From: Gemmatimonadota bacterium
GTDB lineage: Bacteria > JBHIER01 > G020348925
Direction of reading: 5' to 3'
DNA: 64,000 bases
Assembly: GCA_020348925.1 (NCBI GenBank)
Contig: CP070758.1
Span: forward strand, 3,127,338 to 3,191,337
Shown: positions 1-10,158 of the stretch, piece by piece
Numbering within the stretch: position 1 is the stretch's first letter
How the letters are laid out: each line of letters opens with the position of its first letter
Notes under the pieces: model-generated
Told to the model about the DNA's origin: nothing
What the model saw: the letters and a program-made list of their open reading frames with translations, nothing else
Database searches by the model: none
Made by a program: the position numbers and the translations under genes

Positions 1-1201
1 GTGTGAAAAGTCCGTCAACCGACATGGTACCCAGTGTCGTTGGCGAAACACTCCAGTCAGGCGTAGGTGTGGTGGGATTGCCGTTGGCATCGACGCCGGA
101 AGCAGTAAACTGGATCGTTTCAGGACAGGTCACGGTTCCTTCGTCAGGAGCTATCGTCATCGTCACGGAGGGACCGGCAACGACCGTCACAAAAGCGGAA
201 TCTACCGGATTCGTAGATGCGACAATCCATCCCTCACCGGCCAGAACGGCCGTAAACAATCCCGCCTCATCGATAGTTCCCAGGTCAGCCGGATGCACCT
301 CCCAGTCAACATCAACAGGAAGTGCATTGTCACAGGCGTCGTATCCTGTTGCCGTATATTGCTGATCCGATCCGGAGGCAACTGTGGCGTCATCAGGTGT
401 GACATCAATGTAATCCAGTTCACCGGCTGTCACTGTCACAGCCGCAGAATCAACAATAGTAGTTTCAGTGGTATTGTCCGTCGCAATAATCCATCCCTGC
501 CCAGCCTGATCGGCCGTAAACATGCCCGTGACGTCGATCGTTCCCAGTGTCGCAGGGGCGACGCTCCAGACCGGATCGGTCGGTGCAGCGTTGTCAAACT
601 CGTCAAAGCCTTGAGCAGTATATTGCTGATTTGCACCACACACGACCTGCGCCCCCTCGGGTGTAACCTCGATTCTCACCAGTTCTCCGACAAAGGATCG
701 GGTTATCGTGAACCCGTACTCATAATCCCCAGATATGGGATTCAGCGTGCCGGTCACCATCTGGGAATCGACGGTTCTCATGTCAACGGTATCATTGAAC
801 ATGAAATTACCCGTATCCGGCAGAGCGGCAGGATCCCACGCGAAGAAGTACGTTTCAGAATCCGAGATAATAGCACCTTGCCATACGATTTCGATGTCTA
901 CATCCGGTCTGATGTCCTTCCAAAACTTGTAGGGAGCCACCAGAAAAAACACGTCCAACTTGTGAGGCGGTGGCGTCGGAGGTGGACTCTGGACATCCAA
1001 ACTGTCGAGGCCATCATCTGCCGCTGGATCGACACCGATTGTGAGATTGACAAGTCCCGCGAGAGGGTCTGAGCTCGAGACTTCAATACCCACTTCCCAG
1101 GTGGGATCGGCAGCAGACACATTAGCCATGAAGCTAACGCACAAGAACGAGAGTCCCACAATAATCGCCCAGCGGGCTTTCGCACTCTGAACCACGTTCA
1201 T
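1..1201 (-). CDS. Secreted Ig-like repeat protein (3' end outside window)
   Basis: Reading the minus strand from 1201 gives 400 codons without a stop to the window edge, so the gene is partial at its 3' end. The ATG at 1201 is preceded by a strong AAGGAGGG ribosome site. Residues 1-30 form a signal peptide (hydrophobic core IIVGLSFLCVSF, cleavage near SAADP). Residues 31-170 are a unique acidic domain with a proline run near 73-80. From about residue 176 three copies of an 80-residue beta-sandwich unit follow (about 176-260, 263-343, 347 onward). Each has a QYTA/QFTA strand, a W..V/H P..LGT segment and a GLFTA/GMFTA turn. This resembles bacterial Ig-like (Big_2 type) domains of surface proteins. 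It is probably exported; its target and C-terminal anchor are unseen. It lies 505 bp downstream of the giant secreted gene and may be a separate transcript. Confidence 0.85.
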   Translation of the reverse strand, partial: MNVVQSAKARWAIIVGLSFLCVSFMANVSAADPTWEVGIEVSSSDPLAGLVNLTIGVDPAADDGLDSLDVQSPPPTPPPHKLDVFFLVAPYKFWKDIRPDVDIEIVWQGAIISDSETYFFAWDPAALPDTGNFMFNDTVDMRTVDSQMVTGTLNPISGDYEYGFTITRSFVGELVRIEVTPEGAQVVCGANQQYTAQGFDEFDNAAPTDPVWSVAPATLGTIDVTGMFTADQAGQGWIIATDNTTETTIVDSAAVTVTAGELDYIDVTPDDATVASGSDQQYTATGYDACDNALPVDVDWEVHPADLGTIDEAGLFTAVLAGEGWIVASTNPVDSAFVTVVAGPSVTMTIAPDEGTVTCPETIQFTASGVDANGNPTTPTPDWSVSPTTLGTMSVDGLFT

Positions 1202-1573
1202 AATAAAATCCCTCCTTGAATAAGGTGAATAATGTGATACTTTTTCTCTTCGTGATGGTCGCAACCGACTGGCCATGCACTTATCAATGGTAAAATTGTT
1301 TTCGACCTCTAAAACCTCCAACACATGCTCTTTGAAAAGTATGCAAACCACAAGTGTAGGGTACGAACAACTCTTTTCGATTACCTAATGAAACCTCTCA
1401 ATAAACCTCTCAATGTACCGTGAAAGCAGAACTTGTGTCTGATGGAATCATCATGGATGTGATACCTCTGTGATGACGCACCAATGATGACGAATCAAGT
1501 TCTGCTTTTTTCTCTACTATCCTTTATCCTTCGGACTCAGGTCTTACGGCACGTCTGTGCCTCTCTCTCATTA

Positions 1574-1616
1574 TTCTCCGGCCAAGGCTGTTCGCACACG
1601 CCCTGGCCGGAGAATA
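1574..1616. repeat. 12-bp perfect inverted repeat
   Basis: ATTCTCCGGCCA at 1574-1585 is the exact reverse complement of 1605-1616, with a 19-nt loop. There is no U-rich tail on either side, so it is not a classic intrinsic terminator. It may strengthen RNA folding downstream of the terminator-like hairpin at 1639-1672. Confidence 0.5.
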
Positions 1617-1638
1617 CGAAAACGTCTTTCTTGAAAGG

Positions 1639-1672
1639 ATAGGCTGTCACCTTTCGCAAGGTAACAGCCTAT
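1639..1672 (-). terminator. Hairpin terminator after the giant secreted gene
   Basis: Positions 1639-1653 pair with 1658-1672 (15 positions, one C/A mismatch) around a TCGC tetraloop, 35 nt past the stop of the 2645-codon gene. The minus-strand tail CCTTTC is only weakly U-rich, so termination may be partial or Rho-assisted. Confidence 0.55.
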
Positions 1673-1706
1673 GTTGTATCATAACGTTCCGGCTTCAAGA
1701 GCCGTA

Positions 1707-4700
1707 TTACTTCACAAGGACCATACGCTTGGTATCGACGTACCGGCCAGCCATGATACTGTAGATGTACACACCGGTCGAGACCATCTCGCCGTTGTCG
1801 TTCGTGCCGTCCCAGATGACTGTGTAGTAACCGGCGGACTGCTGCTCGTTCACGAGCGTCCTGATCTCCTGACCGAGGACGTTGTACACCTTCATAACCA
1901 CAGTGCCATCCTCAGGCAACCCGTAGGTGATGTTCGTCTCCGGGTTGAAGGGATTGGGATAGTTCTGAGCCAGTTCAAAGGTCTTCGGAACGGTCCTGAC
2001 AACAATGTCAAGATCGTGCGGTCCCTTGGCCAGGCTGATGCTGTTCTGCGAACGCATATCGACCTCAACGCCATCAATCCGGAGTCTGGCAGCCATGTCC
2101 TGAGGAACGGCCAAGACATCCCAGGTTATGGTGAGGGCCGATTCAGCATCCACATTCAGCCTCCATGAGTTATCCTCCAATCCCCGCACGTCTCTCCAGA
2201 AGTTGGAGACGATACCGAAGTCACTGGTGAAGTGCGCCACGAAGTCAGTCGAGGGAACGTCCGGCGGAGCAGGTCGGTCGATGCGCCGATCGTAGGCGCT
2301 GGTGGCCAACTCTTCAGCACCGAACTCCAACGTCTTCACTTCGGAATCGCTCTGGACAGTGATCCTCGACATCCAGGTCGGCTCGATCATCTCTTCGGTC
2401 ACGACCGGAACTCTGGCCACGGACGCATCCACAACAGCCACCTCGATGGTACCGCTCTCCTCGGCCAGCATCCAGACCGAACCACCGGCCTTGATCGTAC
2501 CGGTCGGCAGATAACCGCTGCCTCCCCATGCCCAGATGTTCATCGGGCTAATCCAGGTCGGGAACATACCCGTGCTCACATCCACGATGGTGGAGATGGC
2601 CACGTCCTCGAAACAGGATCCGACCAGGTTCCAGCCGGCTGTGAGATCCTTCTGGAAGGTTCGGATCGGCAGACCGGTGATCTCCTCGAGATCAGCGGCA
2701 CCGTACAGCAGCCAGTACCCTTCACCCTCAGCCGCTTCTTCAGCGGTCTGATAACCGCCGTTGTACTTCCAACTGGCCACGGCGTCGGGGAAGAGGGTGG
2801 TCAAGGTGGCATCATCAGGAACCACCGGCACCGACACCATGTTCCAACCGGCACTCATGTTGTACGCGAAGGGCTCCTCGCAGGTGATGACCGTGACGGC
2901 CGTCGAAGCGCTCTCGTTGCCGGCGTGGTCCGTAGCGGTCACGTAAACAACATCGCCCGCTGTCAGAGCCGCACCAATCGTGGCGCTGAAACTACCGTCG
3001 TTGTTCGCATCGAACTCGACCAACACATCGGTCAACATGCTGCCGCTGTAAATGGTGACCCTGAGCGCGTTGAGATCCGGATACCACTCGGTGCCCACCG
3101 CTGAAGGATCGCCGGTAGCTTGACCGTTGTCGCAGATGGTGATCTTCGTCTCATCAGGAGCACCGGGTGCCGTCACATCGATGAGAATGTGGAGACCGGT
3201 GTTCCCGGCTCCCTCGGCTTCCTCGATATCGACGAGGTTGCCGGCGGTATCCCGCTCCTTGACGAAGACGTCGGCCACACCCTCGGAGGTTTGGTTCGCA
3301 TTGGTGACGTTCCAGGTGTAGTGGTAATCGGTGGTATCTTCCATTGGCGGACGGTTCATCCAGCGATCGAAGGTTTCGCCCAGACCGCACGGCACGAGTT
3401 CGTCACCGCAGGCCGGCACACCGTCGATGTCCACCAGCTCACCGGGAGCGTAAACGAAGATGTCCATCCAGCACCACAGCCGTCCGTCGCCGGGCAGCTC
3501 GGGCTTGACCGTCTGGTCGACCTCAATGTGAACGTCGACCAACTGCCTCGTCGTCACCGGGATCATGCCGTAAATGGGATGCTCAATCATGGGCAGCGGT
3601 CCCCCATCAGCCTCGAACTCGTAGGTGATGTGGTAGATGGGATCCTCGCTGTCCAGAATGATGTAGGCCACATCCGGGAACTCGGTACCGTCAACATAAA
3701 TCTCGGAGTTGACGATCCACAGTCCGTCGTTCGGCGCGGTCTCATCGTAGACCACCCAGTTGTAGCCGTAGTAATCAAACCCATTGTAATTGGTCAGCAC
3801 AACCCACGTCCCGGAATTCGGTCCGCCATCCCGGTAAATGGGATTTCTCGGGAAATTACTCGTCCCCTTGGCCGGGATGTGCGTCAGGATCGAATCGACC
3901 GGCGTCCCTGTTCCAACCCTGTACGTGACGAAGAGATTGTCTCCTGGATAGAGACGACCCCTGACCGTGCACGGCGTCCAATACAGATCGCAATCAGGAT
4001 CGTATGTGTAGGTGGTGATGGGAATCCAGTAGATATCGCCCATGGGATCGTCAAGCCCCCACAGACCTGGCCAATCCGTTTCGATGGCATTCACGAACGC
4101 ATCGGGCAGATCCATGGCACGCCCGCCGCGCTCAAAGCCGACGAGGATGGCTCTCCAGAAGAAGGTCACGTCTTCGCAACCCACCAGTCCGGCGCAGTCG
4201 GTCACCCTCAGGCGGAGCAGGTACTCGGCCAGGGTGTTCTCCGGCATCCAGTGATGGGGATTGTCGACCTCGTACCACGTCTCACCGTCATCCAGGGAGT
4301 AGTGCCATTCCGTATCGGCCAGGCAGACCTCGTTGGTCACCTCAAAGGTGAGGGCCAGATAGTCGGCGGTCACCACCTGATCCTGGACAGGATTGGTGAT
4401 GGTCACATCCGGCGGATCGTTGTCAACGACAATATCGATCTCCACCAAGGACGTATCGGTATCGAGAGGACCACAGTCGGAGATGACCCTCAGGTCGATG
4501 GTCGCCACCTGACCGAAGGCGGCCGCATCGAGCGTGCTCCAGGAGTAACACGTGCAGTCGTCGATCTCGCCATACTCGGTGGCCGTGATGTCGTTCCAGG
4601 CCACACCATCGTGGAACTGCCAGGTGACGTCACTCAGCAGCTCGGGATGGGAGAAGTAGGCGCACAGCAGCGCGTAGTGCTGGTTATTGGTGCACGAGTC

Positions 4701-7700
4701 ATCCGGTGCAAAGCCCGAGATGTAGTCACCCTCGAGAGGCGAGCAGATCTCGGGTGGATCGCAGCCCTTGAAGAGCTTGAAGTCGCAGTACCACGGCTTC
4801 ATCTGGTTGCAGGCCGTATCGCTGAAGCGGTAGAGCATCATGGTCGCATCGCCCTGCTCCATGCGGTGGTCGTCGAGATCCATGACGCCGACCCAGGTCT
4901 TGTCGTCGGACCCGATCCAGCCGGGCCTCGTCACCTCGACCATGTCGGCCCGGGCCTTGGGATAGTCGTCCTGAGTCACACCGCGGACCGTCCAGACCTT
5001 GCCGGCGGCGTCCTCGAACTTCACCGAGAAATCCTCCTCGGCCACATCCATGTTATCGTTCCAATGGACGAAGCAATAGACGCGGCTGGGCATGTTCAGG
5101 GTCGTCTGACCGTCGCACTCACCGATGATATCCTGGCCGTACACGTCGTAGGCGAATTCGACCTTCACCGGCATGGGCTTGACGTTATCGAGGATCAAAT
5201 ACTCGCCGTAATCCCTCGAATCGACAACCCGGACATTGCCCAGATTGTCGGAGACGAAGATCTTTGCGTACAGGGTATCCTCAGGCACATCGAGCCAGAC
5301 GCAACCCCAGTCATAAGGATGGAGCTTGTAATAGCAGTCGACACCTTCCCACGGTACGAGAGGATACCAATAATAGTAGTACTCGTTCATCTCCAACCAT
5401 TCCCAGACCCAGTCGGGAACATGCTGCTCAAAGAAGGTGCCCTCCGGTTGCTCGAAAACATCTTTCATGAAGTCCGGCACCCACTCCGGCCACTCACGTG
5501 CAGGGATTTCCATATCAAGATCGTTCCACTTCGTGAGCGCTGATACCAGATAGAAGTTGATATGCGCGTATTGAAAATCCCTTAATAGATTATCGTCGAC
5601 TTGATCCCTGGATTCGGCCTTGACCTCGTCGGTTAGGACTCGATCAAAGAGCCAAAACCAATCGCAGTCAAAACCGACACCGCACTCGGTATTGTCGACG
5701 ACGCCCTCGATCCACAGCTGGAAGTTACCGTAATCTTCATCAGTAACCTGATGCGGATTGAGGTTGCACGAGCTGACGTCCTCGTACCCCTTGACCGTGT
5801 GGAGGTTCATGTCAACAATTTCCGGCCCCTCCACATCAAAGATGAAGGTATGGACATCGACGTACGTCGTATCCGGGATGCCGTCGTAGCAGGCGCATAC
5901 GTCCCAATCGGTCTCCCCACCATTCACAAGACAATCGCCGTTCTTCTCCGGCGGTATGAGATCTTTGTTGGGCTCGGGCGGACATTCCTCGCACCACAGA
6001 TCGAGGAGACTGTCCGGTCCGAAGAGGGCGAAATCGGCCTGGGCCGAGACGCTCACCTCGACCACATCGCAGTGCTGGAAGTGGAGATACTGCGGGTAGA
6101 ACGGACCGTCAGGCCCCTGCTGCTCTCCCAGATCCCAGACCGTGGGCAGGACCAGCTTGAGGTTGATCCGCTCAGGGGTATAGTGACCGTCCACGCAGAC
6201 CCGGTTGTCCCCTTCGTACCAACCCCACAGGTCGCACTCCTCGCAGCCCGGCTGATAATACGCATCGTAGGCCACATGCCACTGATCGTTCCGCTTCACC
6301 CTGACTTTCATCCTGGCCGTGTCGAAGAAGAAGTGGTCGGTGTTCGTGTTGATGGAATGGCCGACCACCGGGCCGTGTATCCGATCTTGACAACCGCCGC
6401 AGGGAGGGAAACACTCAAAAAAGAGCGTGTACCAGTTGGCATATTCGGCCGGAAACATACCCTGACAGAAATGCCACTCCCAGCAATCGCCATTATCAAG
6501 AAGTGTCTCACACGTTTCCCAGGTCCTCAACGAGTAATCGAAAGGATGGTACTCGTCCGACCAGTACCTGTGCGGTTCCATGAAGGGGAAGCGCTCGATG
6601 TCGATCTCGAAGTAGGTCGAGCCGCAGTTGGCCGTTTCCCAACGAGGTACCGGGCACGGCTCGCACAGCTGGCAGCTGATGTTCTTCCACTCGACATCGC
6701 AGTGGTCGCACCAACCGACTCTGACGCCGATGGTGGTGATGCCCTTGGTGTAAAATTCATTGAAGAAGTAATGGGCGGCCTGACAGTTGAGATGCGCTCC
6801 GAAGAGCTTTATCCAGTTATGCCTCCGACCGCAATTGCCGTCAGGCCAGACGGCATCATAACAATCGAACCACCAGCCCATCTCGTCAGGATGGTTCCAG
6901 TGGATCCTCCTGCTGCCTTCCCAGCCTTCCAGGGTGTCGCGTTTCCCATCGGCCTCAACCTCGAATTGCAACCAGACTCTGTTCTTGTTCACGCCGCTGA
7001 AGAGGCAGTTGAACTCCTGGTTGAACCACTCGGGCCATTCGAGGGGCCAATTCATGAACCACATCAGGGTGTCCATCTCGGCCTGCGGCACATCGACGAT
7101 GGCGAAGGAGACGAAGTTGGAATCGAGCTCGCAGCAGTGCTCGTACCAGTGATCCCAGTGCCACACCATCCTGGGGGTGTACTCGTCCACGTTGAAATCC
7201 CACGTGTACGGTATCTCAGGGATGTTGTAGGGCGCGTCGCAGCAGACCGATTCATCGTAGGGCAGTATCTGGACGCAAATATGGTCGCCATCGTAGTAGG
7301 GCAAGCTGCCGTCATCCAGATAGTCCTCGAGCCACTCCGGAGGATTGAAAATGACGGTGTCCTGATGACCGGCAACTTCGGCCTCGTGCGTGAAGTTGGC
7401 CACATCCATCCAGCCGCCTGTCCCCGGATTATCTCTGTCGAAAGGTGACCCGTGGCCGGGGATCCGTTCGCCCACTGAGTTGAAATGGAACTTACCACCG
7501 TCGATGTCGGTGATCTTGATCTTCATCCAACCGCCGCCGACCCCGCTCCCATAACCGCAATGCGGGGACCCGCTCCCACCGCAGATCTGATCGTAGATCT
7601 GACACATGATGGGCGTGCAGGAGTCGCTGGTGTAGGAATCGTCCGGCGGATAGATCGACGATTCGTCCACATAGGGCGGTTCGGTATCGACGCAGAAGCA

Positions 7701-9644
7701 CGGATTGTCCTGCGTGTCGGACTCGAGCCAGGCGCAGTTCTTCTCGAAGCAGTCCTCCTCGCCACAGCAATCATCGTTCTGCTGAGCCTTGCCTGCCCGA
7801 GCGCAGGACCACGAGTTCTCGTCCCACGGCACATTGACCGCATCGCAGGCGTAGACATCGATGCAGACGTGATCGCCGGTCTTGTAGTAGCAGTCCGGCG
7901 GATCGAAGATCAAGTAGGGCGGTTCCCATCTGACGTAGTTGATGGTACTATCAATGATGGTGCCCAGACCAGGGCCTTGAAGCTCACCGGCGGGGGAGTA
8001 ATACCTCATATATGGAGGTTGAGAACACCCCTCCACCTCCACCGCAATCATGAGGGAGTCGGGATCGACACCCGCAGGTTCGATTTCGCAGGCGCAGGCC
8101 TGACCAATGTCATCCACGACCTTCCAGCGGACCATCTGCCCTGTGTCACTGGTGTAACACAGCGTGCTGTAGGTGACATCCTTCCAGGCGACACCGTCGT
8201 GGCTGCACTCCATGTCCGCGATCTTGGGCGGTGTGCGGTCCACGGTGAAACTCCAGTGGACGTCCCTGTTCCAAATACCTCCCTGATCCTTGGCGTGGAC
8301 GTGGACCGAGACGAGCCAGCCGTCCTTCCATTCTAAATCCGGCGCTCCGTACCCAGGATGCCCCGGAGCGATCTTGACCGAATCGATGCACTCCTTGCCC
8401 AGGAAGACGGTGAATCCTAATTCCAGGTCATCCCTGGCATGCTGTCTGTTGTACCCGGGACTCGCATTCAAGTATTCGCAAGGCCACGGCGGCCCTGGAC
8501 AGGCACAAGGTTGATAGACCGGCTCATACCCGTTGAATTGTCCGGTGCCCGTATAGTAGAGCAGCTGATACATCCACAGCGTATCCGGATTGCCGTCGCC
8601 GTTCACGTCGAGCCACCCGGCTCCCGGACCGGTCCCGAAGGCCTCGGTGCAGGTATCGATGAGGACGTAGGAGGAGCACCAGTCGACGCACTGGCCGAAA
8701 TCCCAGGCCCTGAATCGGATCACCTGAAAGAGGTCGCTGGTATAACTGCCGTCCGGAGGACTGATGATCTCAACCTCCGGTCCCTCCTCAACATCGTATC
8801 CGCGAATATACTGGGCCTGGTCGTACCATTCCGGTCCGCTTCGATAGTCGTGATCTTCGGTGAAGTTGATCTCGGTGCGCTCCGTGGTCGGGTCGTAAAA
8901 TGCGGATCCGTCAGGACCGTTGATCGTCACGTCCTCCATATCTTGGATGAGGACCGCAAAGGTGTCGTTCGGAGCCAACCCACCCATTTTGTAACCTCCC
9001 TCGACCAGGTGGCATCCTTGACTCCGGACGATCATCCACACCCGGATATGCTCGAGCCGTATCTGGCCCGCATACTCGGTGACCTCATCGATCTCAATAC
9101 CGTACCCTTGAAAATCGAAGAGAGCCTCCCACGTATTCGGGTCAACAAGGTTCCAGGTGTCATCTCCGGTTCCCGGTCCATTAATATCCGCAATACGAAC
9201 TTGAATATCCTCGATGGGGATGAACTCGTGAGGATGGGCTCCGTTCTCCAGGTAGAACTGCACGCCGGCTGTCGTGTCCTTCCCTGCAAGAAGGGGTTTG
9301 ATGTCCTGATCCGGATCGAAGTTTGCCCCTCGACCAATGAGGGTCACCAACACCGAATCCATGGCCGCACCTTCCTGATCGTGACGATAGTCGAACCGGA
9401 TCACCGGCGTCCGCTTGCTCGAATAGAGCATCGAATCCGGTGTGGCTGGAGTGCAGGCAGTCCTCGTACCCCAAGGATTGGTGATCGACCCGAAGGTCGA
9501 AGGAATGCAGTCCGGCACATCCGCCGTGTCGGGTTTGACCAAATTCCACACTTCCTCATGGCGCCATTGCGCGTTCGCTGTAGAGCTGAGCACAATGAGC
9601 ACCCCCACAATTCCCAGAGTCAATAGTAACCTAAACTTATTCAT
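1707..9644 (-). CDS. Giant Cys/Trp-rich secreted protein with FlgD-like C-terminal sorting domain
   Basis: The product has 2645 residues. I chose the ATG at 9644 because an AAAGGAG site lies just upstream and a clean signal peptide follows (MNKFRLLLTLGIVGVLIVLS, cleavage after ANA); the open frame extends upstream to 9722 without a good start. The body is a long series of beta-sandwich modules joined by linkers such as VDRTPP, VDTEPP, VDNDPPD and DVTAPG, a pattern of Ig-like surface modules. Cysteines (CC, CxC, CxxC groups) and tryptophans are unusually frequent up to about residue 1700. Near the end are SAGWNMVSVP and AGWNLVGS modules. The last 90 residues ([11 protein letters not shown] .. 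GVYIYSI .. KRMVLVK) form a FlgD/type-IX-like sorting or anchoring domain. Function is unknown; a structural surface protein or adhesin is likely. No catalytic motif was recognised. Confidence 0.9.
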   Translation of the reverse strand: MNKFRLLLTLGIVGVLIVLSSTANAQWRHEEVWNLVKPDTADVPDCIPSTFGSITNPWGTRTACTPATPDSMLYSSKRTPVIRFDYRHDQEGAAMDSVLVTLIGRGANFDPDQDIKPLLAGKDTTAGVQFYLENGAHPHEFIPIEDIQVRIADINGPGTGDDTWNLVDPNTWEALFDFQGYGIEIDEVTEYAGQIRLEHIRVWMIVRSQGCHLVEGGYKMGGLAPNDTFAVLIQDMEDVTINGPDGSAFYDPTTERTEINFTEDHDYRSGPEWYDQAQYIRGYDVEEGPEVEIISPPDGSYTSDLFQVIRFRAWDFGQCVDWCSSYVLIDTCTEAFGTGPGAGWLDVNGDGNPDTLWMYQLLYYTGTGQFNGYEPVYQPCACPGPPWPCEYLNASPGYNRQHARDDLELGFTVFLGKECIDSVKIAPGHPGYGAPDLEWKDGWLVSVHVHAKDQGGIWNRDVHWSFTVDRTPPKIADMECSHDGVAWKDVTYSTLCYTSDTGQMVRWKVVDDIGQACACEIEPAGVDPDSLMIAVEVEGCSQPPYMRYYSPAGELQGPGLGTIIDSTINYVRWEPPYLIFDPPDCYYKTGDHVCIDVYACDAVNVPWDENSWSCARAGKAQQNDDCCGEEDCFEKNCAWLESDTQDNPCFCVDTEPPYVDESSIYPPDDSYTSDSCTPIMCQIYDQICGGSGSPHCGYGSGVGGGWMKIKITDIDGGKFHFNSVGERIPGHGSPFDRDNPGTGGWMDVANFTHEAEVAGHQDTVIFNPPEWLEDYLDDGSLPYYDGDHICVQILPYDESVCCDAPYNIPEIPYTWDFNVDEYTPRMVWHWDHWYEHCCELDSNFVSFAIVDVPQAEMDTLMWFMNWPLEWPEWFNQEFNCLFSGVNKNRVWLQFEVEADGKRDTLEGWEGSRRIHWNHPDEMGWWFDCYDAVWPDGNCGRRHNWIKLFGAHLNCQAAHYFFNEFYTKGITTIGVRVGWCDHCDVEWKNISCQLCEPCPVPRWETANCGSTYFEIDIERFPFMEPHRYWSDEYHPFDYSLRTWETCETLLDNGDCWEWHFCQGMFPAEYANWYTLFFECFPPCGGCQDRIHGPVVGHSINTNTDHFFFDTARMKVRVKRNDQWHVAYDAYYQPGCEECDLWGWYEGDNRVCVDGHYTPERINLKLVLPTVWDLGEQQGPDGPFYPQYLHFQHCDVVEVSVSAQADFALFGPDSLLDLWCEECPPEPNKDLIPPEKNGDCLVNGGETDWDVCACYDGIPDTTYVDVHTFIFDVEGPEIVDMNLHTVKGYEDVSSCNLNPHQVTDEDYGNFQLWIEGVVDNTECGVGFDCDWFWLFDRVLTDEVKAESRDQVDDNLLRDFQYAHINFYLVSALTKWNDLDMEIPAREWPEWVPDFMKDVFEQPEGTFFEQHVPDWVWEWLEMNEYYYYWYPLVPWEGVDCYYKLHPYDWGCVWLDVPEDTLYAKIFVSDNLGNVRVVDSRDYGEYLILDNVKPMPVKVEFAYDVYGQDIIGECDGQTTLNMPSRVYCFVHWNDNMDVAEEDFSVKFEDAAGKVWTVRGVTQDDYPKARADMVEVTRPGWIGSDDKTWVGVMDLDDHRMEQGDATMMLYRFSDTACNQMKPWYCDFKLFKGCDPPEICSPLEGDYISGFAPDDSCTNNQHYALLCAYFSHPELLSDVTWQFHDGVAWNDITATEYGEIDDCTCYSWSTLDAAAFGQVATIDLRVISDCGPLDTDTSLVEIDIVVDNDPPDVTITNPVQDQVVTADYLALTFEVTNEVCLADTEWHYSLDDGETWYEVDNPHHWMPENTLAEYLLRLRVTDCAGLVGCEDVTFFWRAILVGFERGGRAMDLPDAFVNAIETDWPGLWGLDDPMGDIYWIPITTYTYDPDCDLYWTPCTVRGRLYPGDNLFVTYRVGTGTPVDSILTHIPAKGTSNFPRNPIYRDGGPNSGTWVVLTNYNGFDYYGYNWVVYDETAPNDGLWIVNSEIYVDGTEFPDVAYIILDSEDPIYHITYEFEADGGPLPMIEHPIYGMIPVTTRQLVDVHIEVDQTVKPELPGDGRLWCWMDIFVYAPGELVDIDGVPACGDELVPCGLGETFDRWMNRPPMEDTTDYHYTWNVTNANQTSEGVADVFVKERDTAGNLVDIEEAEGAGNTGLHILIDVTAPGAPDETKITICDNGQATGDPSAVGTEWYPDLNALRVTIYSGSMLTDVLVEFDANNDGSFSATIGAALTAGDVVYVTATDHAGNESASTAVTVITCEEPFAYNMSAGWNMVSVPVVPDDATLTTLFPDAVASWKYNGGYQTAEEAAEGEGYWLLYGAADLEEITGLPIRTFQKDLTAGWNLVGSCFEDVAISTIVDVSTGMFPTWISPMNIWAWGGSGYLPTGTIKAGGSVWMLAEESGTIEVAVVDASVARVPVVTEEMIEPTWMSRITVQSDSEVKTLEFGAEELATSAYDRRIDRPAPPDVPSTDFVAHFTSDFGIVSNFWRDVRGLEDNSWRLNVDAESALTITWDVLAVPQDMAARLRIDGVEVDMRSQNSISLAKGPHDLDIVVRTVPKTFELAQNYPNPFNPETNITYGLPEDGTVVMKVYNVLGQEIRTLVNEQQSAGYYTVIWDGTNDNGEMVSTGVYIYSIMAGRYVDTKRMVLVK

Positions 9645-9945
9645 TGGCTCACTCCTTTTAAGAGTTAGACGTTTTTGGTGCTTCCAACTTATTGGACTCG
9701 TCTTTTCGTCCATACGCTCCATCCTCCTTTCGGTTTTAATGGTTTGAATGATATGAAGAAATATACCAATAGAAATAAGTACGTTCGTTCCTCCCCCCTT
9801 TCGTAATGTAAATGTTATTAAGTGATTTCATTCGTAAACACATATGATACTTTAAAAATACTTAAAACCCACCCTTCCCCCTGGTACCCAAGTCCCAAAA
9901 GACGCTACACGATATGGATGGTGACTCTGTTCAATCCTTATGTCA

Positions 9946-9974
9946 AGTTTAACATATACGAAGCCCCTTGTCAA
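9946..9974 (-). promoter_or_regulatory. Sigma-70-type promoter (proximal) for the giant gene
   Basis: On the minus strand TTGACA (9969-9974), a 17-bp spacer and TAAACT (9946-9951) form a good -35/-10 pair. An A tract (AAAAAAA) lies just upstream of the -35 box, like an UP element. A further TTGACA at 9941-9946 has no good -10. Confidence 0.6.
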
Positions 9975-10050
9975 GTCTTTTTTTACAGTTTTCACAACTT
10001 TTAGTAATCCAGGTTGACGCCTTAAGTATTCGCTTTCAACTGTCGGAGAA

Positions 10051-10079
10051 AATGTAAGATATAACATCACACATGTCAA
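10051..10079 (-). promoter_or_regulatory. Sigma-70-type promoter (middle) for the giant gene
   Basis: On the minus strand TTGACA (10074-10079), a 17-bp spacer and TACATT (10051-10056). The -35 is again preceded by an A tract (AAAAAATGC). It is one of three similar modules stacked upstream of the 9644 start. Confidence 0.6.
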
Positions 10080-10128
10080 GCATTTTTTACATATTCTCCT
10101 TCGCCCGAACAGCCTTAAAAATCGTTGT

Positions 10129-10158
10129 AATATATCAGACAAACCCCTCATTTGTCAA
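10129..10158 (-). promoter_or_regulatory. Sigma-70-type promoter (distal) for the giant gene
   Basis: On the minus strand TTGACA (10153-10158), an 18-bp spacer and TATATT (10129-10134). A long A/T tract lies immediately upstream. This is the best -10 of the three stacked promoters. Confidence 0.6.

Larger units (their letters stand above)
1202..1706. other. Intergenic region with hairpins, no gene seen
   Basis: This stretch separates the giant secreted gene from the Ig-repeat gene. I find no credible coding frame. It holds the terminator-like hairpin at 1639-1672, a 12-bp perfect inverted repeat (ATTCTCCGGCCA, 1574-1585 with 1605-1616), and a 10-bp inverted repeat AGCAGAACTT (1425-1434) / AAGTTCTGCT (1497-1506). 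The last arm is followed by a T run on the plus strand, where no gene precedes it. The promoter of the Ig-repeat gene should lie in the AT-richer 1210-1400 part, but no convincing -35/-10 pair stands out. Confidence 0.6.

Noticed and set aside
1425-1507. Plus-strand terminator (AGCAGAACTT .. AAGTTCTGCT plus T run)
   Set aside because: The loop is 62 nt and no plus-strand gene precedes it.
3120-5543. 807-codon plus-strand open frame
   Set aside because: It is exactly antisense to the giant secreted gene. The minus-strand frame has a signal peptide, Ig-like linkers and sorting domain; the plus frame is His/Val/Ile/Arg-rich with no domain, a by-product of codon bias.
5751-7448. 565-codon plus-strand open frame
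   Set aside because: Antisense shadow of the same giant gene, without ribosome site or recognisable domain.
9852-10151. 99-codon minus-strand frame
   Set aside because: It lies over the three stacked promoters, has no ribosome site and no domain.
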